From Paracoccus sp. MA (GTDB lineage: Bacteria; Pseudomonadota; Alphaproteobacteria; Rhodobacterales; Rhodobacteraceae): a stretch of DNA of 64,000 bases. Numbering within the stretch: position 1 is the stretch's first letter; each line of letters starts with the position of its first letter. Shown here piece by piece: positions 1-8,031 of this stretch. The translations under genes were made by a program, and so were the position numbers. Under the pieces are notes generated by a model. That model was not told where the DNA came from, searched no databases, and worked only from the letters and a program-made list of their open reading frames with translations. The stretch lies in assembly GCF_020990385.1 (NCBI RefSeq), contig NZ_CP087599.1:186001-250000 (forward strand). Reading direction: 5' to 3'.

Positions 1-59
1 TCCTCGGGCCCGTCGATCCGGTAATGCATCGCCCCCCAGGGTCGCATCAGAACTTGCAT
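1..59 (-). CDS. pcaD: 3-oxoadipate enol-lactonase, N-terminal fragment
   Basis: The reverse strand from 59 reads MQVLMRPWGAMHYRIDGPE and runs off the window edge. A short start followed by an LHYRIDGP-like segment is how PcaD alpha/beta-hydrolases of the beta-ketoadipate pathway begin; the enzyme hydrolyses 3-oxoadipate enol-lactone in the cytoplasm. A good ribosome binding site (GAGGAG) lies seven bases before this ATG. The gene diverges from a PcaQ-type LysR regulator, the usual arrangement for pcaDCHGB operons. Only 19 codons are visible, so the call leans on context. Confidence 0.6.
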   Translation of the reverse strand, partial: MQVLMRPWGAMHYRIDGPE

Positions 60-126
60 GGCAACTCCTCTCTCACCCATAATCTGCCACAGCCTGTTCC
101 GGGCGAAAAATGCTAAATGAGCGATC

Positions 127-150
127 ATGTATAATCATTCAATTATGCAT
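127..150. promoter_or_regulatory. Palindrome in the pcaQ/pcaD divergent promoter
   Basis: A 24-bp inverted repeat has 9-base arms (ATGTATAAT and ATTATGCAT, one mismatched pair) around a 6-base spacer. It covers both possible pcaQ start codons (127 and 145). Its AT-rich, T-N11-A-like layout fits a LysR operator, so it could autoregulate pcaQ or control pcaD, whose start is 68 bases away. Seen directly as a palindrome; the role is inferred. Confidence 0.45.
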
Positions 151-1047
151 CCGGCGATCAAGCTGCGCCATATCCGCGCCTTTCTGGACATCGCGGCCGA
201 GGGCGGGCTGTCCGCCGTCGCCCGCCGGCAAGGCATCACCCAGCCGGCGCTGTCGCGCACCCTGGCCGAGCTGGAGACGCTGCTGGGGCAGCGGCTGTTC
301 CTGCGCCAGGGGCGGCGGCTGGTGCTGACCGAACAGGGCGCGCTGTTTCGCCACCACGCCGCCCATGCCCTGCAGGCGCTGGAGGCGGGCGCGGCGGCGT
401 TGCGGCCGGGGACCAGCGGCACGATCCGGGTGGGCGTGCTGCCCACGGTGGCGACGCGGTTCTTTCCGCAGGTGGTGCTGCGGCTGCGGCAGATCCTGCC
501 CGACGTGATGCTGGCGGTCGAGACCGGGCCGCATCACTACCTGATCCGCATGCTGCGCGCCGGCAGCATCGACCTGATGATCGGCCGCCTGCCCAGCCCC
601 TCGGAAATGGCGGGGCTGAGCTTCGATCACCTTTACGAGGAGGATGTCGTGCTGGTGGCGCGCGCCGGCCATCCCGCAGCCGGCCGGCCGGCCGCCGAGG
701 CGCTGCGCGAGGCGCCGCTGATCCTGCCGCCGGCGACGGCGCTGATCCGCGCCTCGGTCGATGCCTATCTGGTCTCGCTGGGGCTGGCCAGCGTCCGGCC
801 GCTGGTCGAGACGGTGTCGCTGGCGCTGGGGCGGGGGATCTGCCTGGCCTCGGACAGCCTGTGGTTCATCTCACGCGGGGTGGTGCTGGACGAGGTCGAG
901 CGCGGCCTGCTGGTCGAGTTCCCCACCGGGGCAAGGTTCCTCTCCGGCGCGGTCGGCATGACCCGCCGGCAGGCCGCCGCGACGCCGGGCCTTGCCACGC
1001 TGGAACAGGTGGCGCGCCAGATCGCCGGCCGGGCGGCGGGCGGCTGA
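127..1047 (+). CDS. pcaQ: LysR-family regulator, PcaQ-like
   Basis: LysR-type activator of about 306 residues. The N-terminal winged helix reads IKLRHIRAFLDIAAEGGLSA and continues through TQPALSRTLAELE, the PcaQ pattern. A substrate-binding domain follows from about residue 90. PcaQ proteins activate protocatechuate-degradation (pca) operons in response to beta-ketoadipate-pathway intermediates. The gene is divergent from the pcaD start at 59 and convergent with pobR, whose end is 21 bases away. The start is uncertain: ATG 127 has a weak GAGCG site, and an in-frame ATG at 145 (MHPAIK) fits homologs equally well. Both overlap the 127-150 palindrome. Confidence 0.82.
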   Translation: MYNHSIMHPAIKLRHIRAFLDIAAEGGLSAVARRQGITQPALSRTLAELETLLGQRLFLRQGRRLVLTEQGALFRHHAAHALQALEAGAAALRPGTSGTIRVGVLPTVATRFFPQVVLRLRQILPDVMLAVETGPHHYLIRMLRAGSIDLMIGRLPSPSEMAGLSFDHLYEEDVVLVARAGHPAAGRPAAEALREAPLILPPATALIRASVDAYLVSLGLASVRPLVETVSLALGRGICLASDSLWFISRGVVLDEVERGLLVEFPTGARFLSGAVGMTRRQAAATPGLATLEQVARQIAGRAAGG

Positions 1048-1068
1048 CGGCCCGATTGGTGCCAGCGG

Positions 1069-1926
1069 TCAGGCCACGGTCATGAAGGGCCGGCGATAGG
1101 CGCTTGGCGTCGTGCCGCGCAAAAGCCGGAACCGGCGCGAGAAATGCGCCGGGTCGTGAAAGCCCAGCCGATAGCCGATCTCGGCCACCGGCAGCTGGGT
1201 AAAGGCCAGCAGGCGGCAGGCCTCGGCCATCACCAGCCCCTCGATATGGCGCGAGGCGCTGACCCCCGCCGCCTCGCGGCACAGCCGGTTCAGATGGCCG
1301 GGCGTGATCGCCAGCGCGCGGGCATAGTCGCCGGGCCGCCAGCCCTCGGCCATATGCGCCGCGACCAGCGCCGCCAGCCGCTGCAGCCGCTGCGGGCTGC
1401 CGCCGACCGTCTCGGCCGAGGCCGCGCGGTCGAGCTCGCAAAGCGCGGTCAGAAGGGCATGCGACAGCGCCGCCAGCAGCGGCCCGCGATAGGCGCCATG
1501 ACCGGCGAAGGCGTCGGAGAGCTGGCCGATCAGCGCCAGCAGCCCCTCGTCCAGCGCACCGAAGAACGGGCGCGACAGGTGCCGGCCGATCTCGGCCGAG
1601 GCGGCCTGCAAGCCGGCGGCGACGCTCAGCGGAAAGGACAGCACCATGCCCTCGCTGCCCTTGCGGAAGCGGAAACCATGCACGACCAGCGCCGGCACGA
1701 ACAGGAATTGCCCGTCATGCAGACGTGCGACATCGCCGTCCAGCATCACCTGCGCCTCGCCCTGCCGCATGGCGAAGACCTGCATCATCTCGCGATGGCG
1801 ATGCGGCGAGATCGCCCAGTCGTGCAGACGCGCCCGGTCCCAGATCCGCTCGCAATGGATCACGTCCGGGAAGGCGGCGGTCTCGCCGAACAGGTTGAAG
1901 ACCGGGATGGGGCCGGGCGCGCTCAT
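1069..1926 (-). CDS. pobR: AraC-family regulator of 4-hydroxybenzoate catabolism
   Basis: AraC-type regulator of about 285 residues with an N-terminal cupin-like sensing domain (IPVFNLFGE, HRHREMMQVF) and a C-terminal double helix-turn-helix (CRLLAFTQLPVAEIGYRLGF, then FSRRFR near the end). It diverges from pobA, so it is very likely PobR, the activator that responds to 4-hydroxybenzoate. The ATG at 1926 gives the family-like start MSAPGPIPVF; an in-frame ATG at 1962 would add 12 residues. The 93-base gap to pobA must hold both promoters. Confidence 0.82.
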   Translation of the reverse strand: MSAPGPIPVFNLFGETAAFPDVIHCERIWDRARLHDWAISPHRHREMMQVFAMRQGEAQVMLDGDVARLHDGQFLFVPALVVHGFRFRKGSEGMVLSFPLSVAAGLQAASAEIGRHLSRPFFGALDEGLLALIGQLSDAFAGHGAYRGPLLAALSHALLTALCELDRAASAETVGGSPQRLQRLAALVAAHMAEGWRPGDYARALAITPGHLNRLCREAAGVSASRHIEGLVMAEACRLLAFTQLPVAEIGYRLGFHDPAHFSRRFRLLRGTTPSAYRRPFMTVA

Positions 1927-2019
1927 GCACGATTCATACAAGTCTTTGCCGTCCGCGTCCATTCATCGCCGCCCGCCCGCCGCCTATGCTGCAGGTCAGG
2001 GAAACAAGCGGACATCGTC

Positions 2020-3189
2020 ATGGACACTCAGGTCGTCATCATCGGCGGCGGGCCTTCGGGGCTGCTGCTCTCGCAGCTTCTGAACCGCGCCGGCATCGCC
2101 ACGGTCATCCTGGAACGCGCCAGCCGCGAGCATGTGCTGTCACGCATCCGCGCCGGCATCCTGGAATGGGGCAGCGTCGAACTGCTGCGCGAGGCCGGGG
2201 TCGGCGCCCGCATGGATGCCGAGGGCATCCCGCATGACGGCGCCTGGTTCACCGATGCCGACCTGATGGTGCATGTCGATTTCAAGGCGCTGACCGGCAG
2301 GCAGGTCATGGTCTATGGCCAGACCGAGGTCACGCATGACCTCTACGACGCGCAGGACGCCATGGGCACGACCATCCTGCACGGCGTCGAGGATGTGCGC
2401 ATCCTCGACCTCGACGGGCCGCAGGCGGCGGTGGAATACACGCAGGGCGGCCGGCGCCACCGCCTGAGCTGCGCCTATGTCGCGGGCTGCGACGGCTTTC
2501 ACGGCGTCTCGCGCAGGACCATCCCCGAGGATCGGCGCCGCGAATTCGAGCGGGTCTATCCCTTCGGCTGGCTGGGCATCCTGTCGCGCACGCCGCCGGT
2601 CGCCGACGAGCTGATCTATGCCAATTCGCCGCATGGCTTCGCGCTGGCCTCGATGCGCAACCACAATCTCGTGCGCTATTACGTGCAGGTGCCGCTGAGC
2701 GACCGGGTCGAGGACTGGCCCGACGACCGCTTCTGGGCCGCGTTCCGCCGCCGCATCCCCGCCCAGGCCGCGGCGCGGCTGGTCACCGGCCCCTCGATCG
2801 AGAAATCCGTCGCGCCGCTGCGCAGCTTCGTCTCGGAACCGCTGCGCTGGGGCCGGCTGTTCCTGGTGGGCGATGCCGCGCATATCGTGCCGCCGACCGG
2901 GGCCAAGGGGCTGAACCTGGCGGTGTCGGACGTGTTCTACCTGCATCAGGCGCTGATTGCGGCGCTGAAGCAGGGCGATCAGGCAGGGCTCGACGCCTAT
3001 TCCGACCGCGCGCTGGCGCGGATCTGGAAGGCCATGCGCTTCAGCTGGCAGATGACCATGATGCTGCACCGTTTCGACGGCGAGGACGGCTTCGCCGCGC
3101 AGATGCGCCGCGCCACCCTGGCGCATCTGGCGGAATCCGACACCGCGCGCCGCGAACTGGCCGAAAACTACGTCGGCCTGCCCTATTGA
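2020..3189 (+). CDS. pobA: 4-hydroxybenzoate 3-monooxygenase
   Basis: FAD-dependent aromatic hydroxylase of 389 residues, the usual PobA length (about 390). It converts 4-hydroxybenzoate to protocatechuate with NADPH and O2 in the cytoplasm, feeding the pca pathway at the left edge. It shows the dinucleotide-binding GGGPSG at residues 9-14, the SRIRAGILEWGSVELL segment typical of PobA, the CDGFHG motif, and the FAD-binding GDAAHIVPPTGAKGLNLA near the C terminus. The open frame extends upstream, but ATG 2020 is the only start giving the standard N terminus. The site before it is weak (GGAAAC). Confidence 0.93.
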   Translation: MDTQVVIIGGGPSGLLLSQLLNRAGIATVILERASREHVLSRIRAGILEWGSVELLREAGVGARMDAEGIPHDGAWFTDADLMVHVDFKALTGRQVMVYGQTEVTHDLYDAQDAMGTTILHGVEDVRILDLDGPQAAVEYTQGGRRHRLSCAYVAGCDGFHGVSRRTIPEDRRREFERVYPFGWLGILSRTPPVADELIYANSPHGFALASMRNHNLVRYYVQVPLSDRVEDWPDDRFWAAFRRRIPAQAAARLVTGPSIEKSVAPLRSFVSEPLRWGRLFLVGDAAHIVPPTGAKGLNLAVSDVFYLHQALIAALKQGDQAGLDAYSDRALARIWKAMRFSWQMTMMLHRFDGEDGFAAQMRRATLAHLAESDTARRELAENYVGLPY

Positions 3190-3455
3190 GCTGGCCGCCG
3201 GGCCGGGAAGGCGCAGCGCGATGAACAGCGCCGCGAAGTCGCAATCCTCGCGGAAGGCGGGATAAAGGATCGCGCCCGACATGATGGCCGCGCCGCTCGA
3301 ACATCAGCGCGGTGCGCATCCAGTCGTGGTCGCGCAGGAACAGGTTGCGGCGTTCGAAGATCGGCAGATGCGGCAGCAGCGGGGCGCCGCCCGCGACCAC
3401 CCGGACCGGGTTGCCGCAGGCATGGCTGTCGATGCAGAAGAAGCGGTGGCGCAGG
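3190..3455 (-). pseudogene. 4-hydroxyproline 2-epimerase / proline racemase remnant
   Basis: Reverse-strand frames carry the family N terminus in two pieces. One frame reads FFCIDSHACGNPVRVVAGG and later HDWMRTALMFERRGHH. After a one-base shift another frame continues MSGAILYPAFREDCDFAALF. Intact enzymes have CIDAHTCGNPVRVV and MFEPRGHDMMSGAILYP in one frame and run to about 330 residues. Here only about 85 residues survive, with a frameshift near 3285, and similarity stops where pobA ends. This is a dead fragment of a hydroxyproline-catabolic gene. Domain identity is clear by eye; exact borders are approximate. Confidence 0.72.
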
Positions 3456-3599
3456 GAACGTCCTCGTGAAGGGGTTGGCGGTTGCTCGATTCCGGCCCGC
3501 CGCTCCCGAATCGCCAGCGTGGCCTTGGCGGCGGCAGTCTTTTCGGATCGAGGAAGGCGCGATAGATGCGGGTCGGTTCGAAATCCACCGCGGGCCGGG

Positions 3600-3748
3600 C
3601 GAAGGGCGGGAGAGCCCGAATTCCTCGGCCGGTTCCTGCTCGTCGATCATGGCCCCGGGCGCGATCTCCATGGCCAGGATGCGGCGGCGCAACGCATCCG
3701 CACACCCTTGCGATCGGTCGTCGCGGCCGCAGGCTTCTGCGCCGTCAT
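3600..3748 (-). pseudogene. GntR-family regulator N-terminal remnant
   Basis: An ATG at 3748 opens MTAQKPAAATTDRKGVRMR. After a frame change the sequence continues LRRRILAMEIAPGAMIDEQE and PAEEFGLSRP, the GntR winged-helix N terminus (LRRRILxGEIAPGxxIDExxLAEEFGVSRTPVREAL). The frame is lost after SRP and no recognition helix or effector domain follows. It lies just upstream of the epimerase remnant in the same orientation, so the pair probably came from one hydroxyproline-utilisation locus. Bases 3456-3599 between them hold no recognisable domain. Confidence 0.62.
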
Positions 3749-3802
3749 GGACGGATCTTCCCGATCATCTGCAGCCAAAACGCCGCCCTTTCTGCAAATC
3801 TT

Positions 3803-3814
3803 TTGTAGATACAA
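3803..3814. promoter_or_regulatory. GntR-type operator candidate left beside the GntR remnant
   Basis: TTGTAGATACAA is a palindrome with 5-base arms around GA, the TTGTA-nn-TACAA form bound by FCD-type GntR regulators. It lies in an AT-rich stretch (3790-3845) 55 bases upstream of the decayed GntR start, where the promoter of that lost locus should be. A second TTGTAG occurs at 3825-3830. It may be a relic or may now serve a homologous regulator elsewhere. Confidence 0.42.
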
Positions 3815-3928
3815 TGGCTATTCTTTGTAGCATATCAATATGCTCCGCCATGGCTGCGCAGCAGGCCGCGCCTGTGCGCGGCCTTGCTCGATTCTCGAAC
3901 CCGGACGACACATCCGCCGCGGCCCTTC

Positions 3929-4342
3929 CTACCTCTGGGACGAGAAATTGGTCTTGAGATAGGTCAGGATCAGCGCCCTGGTCTCCTCATCGGGCTCGAC
4001 CATGCCCTGCTCCTCGACCATCCAGGCCCACAGCTCGTCCCAGCGATGGTCGGTGACGCGCTGCTGCTTGATGATCTCGGTCGAATGGCAGGCGACGCAT
4101 TGGTAATAGGTCTCCTCGGCGCCCTCGCCGTCGGGCAGGCCGCCGAATTCCTCGTTCCCCGCCCGCGCCTCGCCCGCATCCGCCTTGGCACGGATCGCCG
4201 TCATCGGGTCGAGCGGATTCGCGCCGGCCGGCCGGCCCGCCAGCGCCTGCATCGGATCGGGCCGCACCTCGGCCGCAGCCAGCCCGGCCCCCAGCACCAG
4301 CACGGCCAGAGCGGCGGCAAATGTCTTGATGATTCTGGACAT
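3929..4342 (-). CDS. sorB: Cytochrome c subunit of sulfite dehydrogenase
   Basis: Small exported c-type cytochrome of 137 residues. It has an N-terminal signal peptide (IIKTFAAALAVLVLGAGLAA) and one haem site CVACH; the later WDELWAWM and YLKTNF segments resemble SorB-type cytochromes. It should accept electrons from SorA in the periplasm and pass them to the respiratory chain. The ATG at 4342 has a GAGGGG site and lies 13 bases after the sorA stop, so the two are cotranscribed. It is the last gene of the leftward sulfonate operon. Confidence 0.8.
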   Translation of the reverse strand: MSRIIKTFAAALAVLVLGAGLAAAEVRPDPMQALAGRPAGANPLDPMTAIRAKADAGEARAGNEEFGGLPDGEGAEETYYQCVACHSTEIIKQQRVTDHRWDELWAWMVEEQGMVEPDEETRALILTYLKTNFSSQR

Positions 4343-4354
4343 CGCGGCCACCCC

Positions 4355-5638
4355 TCACGCGACCGCGACCAGCGCGATGCGGTGCTGGATGTTGTTGGCA
4401 TAGCCGCGCGGGTTCCAGGCCGGGGACAGCGGCGGCTGGCCGATGCCATCCTGGTCGGTGGCCCGCGCCCAGACCTCGTAATAGCCATGCTGCGGCAGGG
4501 TCAGCTGCGCGCGCCAGCGCTGCCAGGCAAAGCGGTTCGGCGGCGGCTCCAGCGCGGCCTCCTGCCAGGTCTGGCCGAAATCCAGCGAGACATGCACCGA
4601 GGCGACGTCGCCCTTGCCGCACCAGGCATGGCCGCGCACCTCGACCGTCTCGCCCGCCTTCACCTCGGTCCCGGTCTCGGGGAAGGTGACGATGGACTTC
4701 ACCGGCATCTCGGTCAGCACCACCATGTCCTGCTCGGGCACCTCGGTGCCGGGCGCGACAGGATAGGCCGGGATGCGATAGGAATCGCCGGTCATCTTGG
4801 CGCCGTCATGCTCCCTGTCGCGGACCCGGATGCGGTTGAGGTATTTCTGCGAGACCGAGGCCGGATAGCCCGGCACCACCAGCCGCAGCGGAAAGCCGTG
4901 CAGCGCCGGCAGCGGCTCGCCGTTCATCGCCCAGGCAATGATCGCATCCTCCTCCAGCGCCTTTTCGATCGGCACGCCGCGCGAGATGACCTCCTGCTCC
5001 TCGTCGCCGCTCAGATGCACGTCGTTGCCGTAATGCCCGGTATAGACGGCGCTGTCCTTGACGCCCGCCGCCTTCAGCACGTCGGCCAGCCGCACGCCGG
5101 TCCATTCCGGGCAGCCGACCGCGCCGACGGTCCATTGGTTGCCCGAGGTGCCGGGCTGGAAGAAGGCCCGGCCATTGCCGCCGCATTCGATCACCAGCCG
5201 CCGGGTGACGGTCTCGAAGCGCGCCTTCAGCGCGTCGATGGTCAGCTCCAGCGGCGTCTCGACCTCGCCGTCGACGGTCAGCGTCCAGCCCTCGGCGTCC
5301 TGGTCCAGCGCCGTCTGCGGGACAAGGCCGTTCATGCGGATGAACAGCCGTTCATAGGGCGTGATGTCGTCGTCCAGCAGATGCGCCGGGGTCTCGGCAT
5401 TCAGCGGCCGGTCGCCCAGCACCACCAGCCCCTGCTTGCCCGCCATCAGGTCGAGGCCGGTGTCCTGGGCCAGCGCAGCGGGCACGAAGCCTGCGGGCAG
5501 GTTGCGCTCGAACGGGACGGCCATGCCCAGGATGGTCCCCAGCGCCGTCAGGCCGGTCCTGCCGAGAAAGCGACGCCGCGCGGGGTCCGTCGCATCCGCG
5601 GCGCGGGGGGTTTCAGGGTTTCCAGGCTGTTCGGTCAT
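4355..5638 (-). CDS. sorA: Sulfite dehydrogenase, molybdopterin subunit (SorA-like)
   Basis: Sulfite-oxidase-family protein of 427 residues. It has a Tat signal (RRRFLGRTGL at 21-30), the molybdopterin domain with the Mo-ligand cysteine in RRLVIECGGNGR (Cys152), and a C-terminal Mo-co dimerisation domain. With SorB it oxidises sulfite to sulfate in the periplasm. ATG 5638 is chosen over 5659 because a strong GAGGAGGAG site precedes it. SoxC is the closest alternative, but no other sox genes are present and a dedicated c-type cytochrome follows, as in sorAB. In this operon it detoxifies sulfite released by Xsc. Confidence 0.82.
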   Translation of the reverse strand: MTEQPGNPETPRAADATDPARRRFLGRTGLTALGTILGMAVPFERNLPAGFVPAALAQDTGLDLMAGKQGLVVLGDRPLNAETPAHLLDDDITPYERLFIRMNGLVPQTALDQDAEGWTLTVDGEVETPLELTIDALKARFETVTRRLVIECGGNGRAFFQPGTSGNQWTVGAVGCPEWTGVRLADVLKAAGVKDSAVYTGHYGNDVHLSGDEEQEVISRGVPIEKALEEDAIIAWAMNGEPLPALHGFPLRLVVPGYPASVSQKYLNRIRVRDREHDGAKMTGDSYRIPAYPVAPGTEVPEQDMVVLTEMPVKSIVTFPETGTEVKAGETVEVRGHAWCGKGDVASVHVSLDFGQTWQEAALEPPPNRFAWQRWRAQLTLPQHGYYEVWARATDQDGIGQPPLSPAWNPRGYANNIQHRIALVAVA

Positions 5639-5702
5639 GGCTTCTCCTCCTCTTGGCACGCCCTTTCGGACGCGGCCGGCTGCTTGCGATTGCGGGGCCG
5701 AT

Positions 5703-5714
5703 CACCGATCGGTG
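5703..5714. repeat. Perfect 12-bp palindrome between pta and sorA
   Basis: CACCGATCGGTG reads the same on both strands and sits in the 154-base gap between the pta stop and the sorA start. It could be a regulator site for separate control of sorAB or part of an RNA hairpin. No clear -35/-10 pair is visible nearby, so the role is open. Confidence 0.3.
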
Positions 5715-5792
5715 GCCCGGGTTGAAACGTAACGCGCCAGGATCGAAAAACGTGCAATCATGGGGCAAAATCCGGTTCCGGCTCCGCGCGGC

Positions 5793-6752
5793 TCATATTT
5801 GAGTTTGCATGGCGGTTATTGCTGTTGCATTGACGATATCGTTGACGGAGCATCCTCTGGAGAGGTCGTTTGCTGGTTTGGCGAGGCCCTGGAGGATGGG
5901 TCCGATGGCGATGAGGCCGCCCAGGCGCTGGGCGATCTTGTAGCCGATATTGCCCGAGGCCAGGTCGGGAAAGACGAAGACGTTCGGCCGGCCGGTCAGG
6001 CGGCTTGCCGGGGCCTTCCTCGCCCGGATCGCCTCGTCCAGCGCCGCGTCGAACTGCAGCTCGCCGTCGACCTCCAGATCCGGGGCGGCGGCGCGGATCA
6101 GCGCCAGCGCCTCGCGCAGCCGCCCCAGGCTGGGATGATCGGCCGAGCCGGCGGTCGAGAAGGACAAGAGCGCCACCCGCGGCGTCTCGGCCAGGAGCCG
6201 CCGGCAGCTCTCGGCCGCCGACAGCGCGATGGCGGCGAGCTCGGCCGCGTCGGGCTGGATCACCAGCCCGCAATCGGCAAAGATCATGCCGCCCCGGACC
6301 GGCGCCCCGGGCCCGCAGGACAGCATCAGGAAGAAGCTCGACACGATCCCGGCATCGGGGGCCCGGCCGATGACCTGCAGGGCCGCGCGCACCGTGTCGG
6401 CGGTGGTGGCGACCGCGCCGCCCACCGTGCCGTCGGCCTGGCCCAGCCGCACCCGCATCGCCGCCTGGCGGATCGGGTCGCGCATCTCGGAAAGCGCGCG
6501 TTCGGCGGTCATGCCCTTGGCGGCGCGCAGCCGGTGCCAGTGGTCGGCCAGCTCGGCCAGGTCGGGCGCGCCCGCCGGGTCTATGCGGCCCACGCCGGGG
6601 ATCTCGGGCCCGCCCAGCAGGGTGACGCGGGCCAGCCCCTCGGCCACCAGCCGGCGGGCGGCCTCGGCGACGCGCGGGTCCCCGCCCTCGGGCAGGATGA
6701 TGTGGCGGTCCAGGGCCTTCGCGGCCTCGTGGATGCGCTCGAGCGGTTTCAT
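5793..6752 (-). CDS. pta: Phosphate acetyltransferase (short form)
   Basis: Phosphate acetyl/butyryl transferase of 319 residues, the short catalytic form. It begins KPLERIHEAAKALDRHIILPEGGDPRV and ends with the conserved NDLSRGCSVNDIV segment. It converts acetyl phosphate made by Xsc into acetyl-CoA, linking sulfonate cleavage to central metabolism. It lies directly downstream of the exporter gene (stop 6757, start 6752) and in the same operon as xsc, the arrangement of taurine- and isethionate-degrading proteobacteria. The start has a G-rich site (GGGGGTAG). Confidence 0.9.
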   Translation of the reverse strand: MKPLERIHEAAKALDRHIILPEGGDPRVAEAARRLVAEGLARVTLLGGPEIPGVGRIDPAGAPDLAELADHWHRLRAAKGMTAERALSEMRDPIRQAAMRVRLGQADGTVGGAVATTADTVRAALQVIGRAPDAGIVSSFFLMLSCGPGAPVRGGMIFADCGLVIQPDAAELAAIALSAAESCRRLLAETPRVALLSFSTAGSADHPSLGRLREALALIRAAAPDLEVDGELQFDAALDEAIRARKAPASRLTGRPNVFVFPDLASGNIGYKIAQRLGGLIAIGPILQGLAKPANDLSRGCSVNDIVNATAITAMQTQI

Positions 6753-6756
6753 GGCA

Positions 6757-7773
6757 CTACCCCCAGAAATGCAGGCCGGCGACGACGAAGACGCCCAGGA
6801 ACACGGTCTCGGCCACGATCAGCGCGATGGCGCCGCCCCCGACCTCGAGCATCCTGCCGAGCGAGGTCTTGATGCCGACCGCGGCGATCGAGATCAGCAG
6901 CGCCCAGCGGGAAAGCTGCCCGGCAAGCGCCGAGACCGGCTGCGGGATCAGCCCGGCGCTGTTCAGCGCCGCCAGCGCCAGGAAGCCCAGCACGAAGCCC
7001 GGCAAGAGCGGCGGCGCCTTGCCGCCCCCGGCATCGGCCAGCCCGCGCGCCCGGATCGCCAGCGAGAAGCACAGCACCACCGGCGCCAGCATCGAGACGC
7101 GGATCAGCTTGACCAGCGTCGCGGTCTCGCCGGCCTCGGGGCCGACCGAGAAGCCGGCGCCGACCACCTGGGCCACGTCGTGGATGGTGCCGCCCAAAAA
7201 GACGCCGCTGTCGCGCGCCGTGAAGCCGAAGGCGTTCGACAGCATCGGGTAGAGCACCATGGCCAGGGTCGAGAGCACGGTGACCGAGAGCACGGTGAAG
7301 ACCAGGTCGCGCTCGGATTTCTCGTGCCGGGGCAGGACCGCGGCGATGGCCATGGCCGCCGAGGCGCCGCAGATCGCCACCGCGCCGCCGGTCAGCAGCG
7401 CGAAGCGCCAGCCGCGGCCGACGAGGCGGGTGGCGAGGAGCGCGAAGAGGATGGTCAGCACCACCCCCGCGACCACCAGCGCGATGGCGCGCGGCCCCAG
7501 CCCGCTCAGCATCTCGACCGAGATCCGCGCGCCGAGCAGCGCCACCCCGAGCCGCAGCACGGTGCGGGCGGTGAAGGCGATGCCGGGCGCGGTGCGGGTG
7601 CCCTCCTCGGCCAGGAAGTTCAGCGCCAGGCCCAGGAGCAGCGCCAGCAGCATGGCCGGGGCGCCGTAATGGTCCGACAGGAACTGCGCCGTGGCCGCGA
7701 CCAGCGCCGAGACCGCGAAGCCCGGGAAGGCCTCGCCGAGCAGGCTGCGCGAAGGGATCAGGGTGGTCATCAT
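6757..7773 (-). CDS. YeiH/UPF0324-family putative sulfite/sulfate exporter
   Basis: Polytopic membrane protein of about 338 residues with roughly ten hydrophobic segments and the family hallmarks GGAVAICGASAAMAIAAV and GTIHDVAQVVGAG. This family is annotated as putative sulfate exporter and recurs beside xsc. By position it should remove sulfite or sulfate made in the cytoplasm, delivering sulfite to periplasmic SorAB. The frame opens with GTG at 7782, with ATGs at 7773 and 7770; ATG 7773 is taken. Substrate and direction are inferred from context. Confidence 0.78.
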   Translation of the reverse strand: MMTTLIPSRSLLGEAFPGFAVSALVAATAQFLSDHYGAPAMLLALLLGLALNFLAEEGTRTAPGIAFTARTVLRLGVALLGARISVEMLSGLGPRAIALVVAGVVLTILFALLATRLVGRGWRFALLTGGAVAICGASAAMAIAAVLPRHEKSERDLVFTVLSVTVLSTLAMVLYPMLSNAFGFTARDSGVFLGGTIHDVAQVVGAGFSVGPEAGETATLVKLIRVSMLAPVVLCFSLAIRARGLADAGGGKAPPLLPGFVLGFLALAALNSAGLIPQPVSALAGQLSRWALLISIAAVGIKTSLGRMLEVGGGAIALIVAETVFLGVFVVAGLHFWG

Positions 7774-7907
7774 CGTCGTCACCGGGATGCGGGGATGGGG
7801 CCGGGGCGGGGGCCGCGCCGGGTCGTCGTCGGAAGGGCGTCATGCGCCCCGGGAGAGGGCCTCATGGGCGGGTGTGTCCGGCGGTCCTGCGGTCCTTCCC
7901 GGCCGCC

Positions 7908-7990
7908 GAGGGGGGCGCTGCCCCCCTCGCGCTTGCCCGGCCCCCTCGACGGGGCCCGGCAAGCGCCCCCCGGAGTATTTGGGAAACGGT
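7908..7990. repeat. Intergenic hairpin element with 'GGAGTATTT' flank
   Basis: The 250-base gap between xsc and the exporter holds two hairpins in a row: 8-base GC arms at 7908-7928 (loop CGCTG) and 16-base arms with one mismatch at 7929-7966 (GCGCTTGCC... paired with ...GGCAAGCGC). CCCCCCGGAGTATTTGGGAA follows. A related stretch, AAATATCCACGGGGG next to a G/C hairpin, occurs at 42344-42380. I recall this pattern as an abundant intergenic element in Rhodobacteraceae. It may end or stabilise transcripts between xsc and the downstream genes. Confidence 0.6.
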
Positions 7991-8031
7991 GAAAGCCAGG
8001 GGGCGCCGGCGCCCTGCGCCGCCTTTCCGCG

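Noticed and set aside
4355-5638. SoxC instead of SorA
   Set aside because: Same family, but no soxXYZABD genes are present and a single c-type cytochrome follows, as in sorAB.
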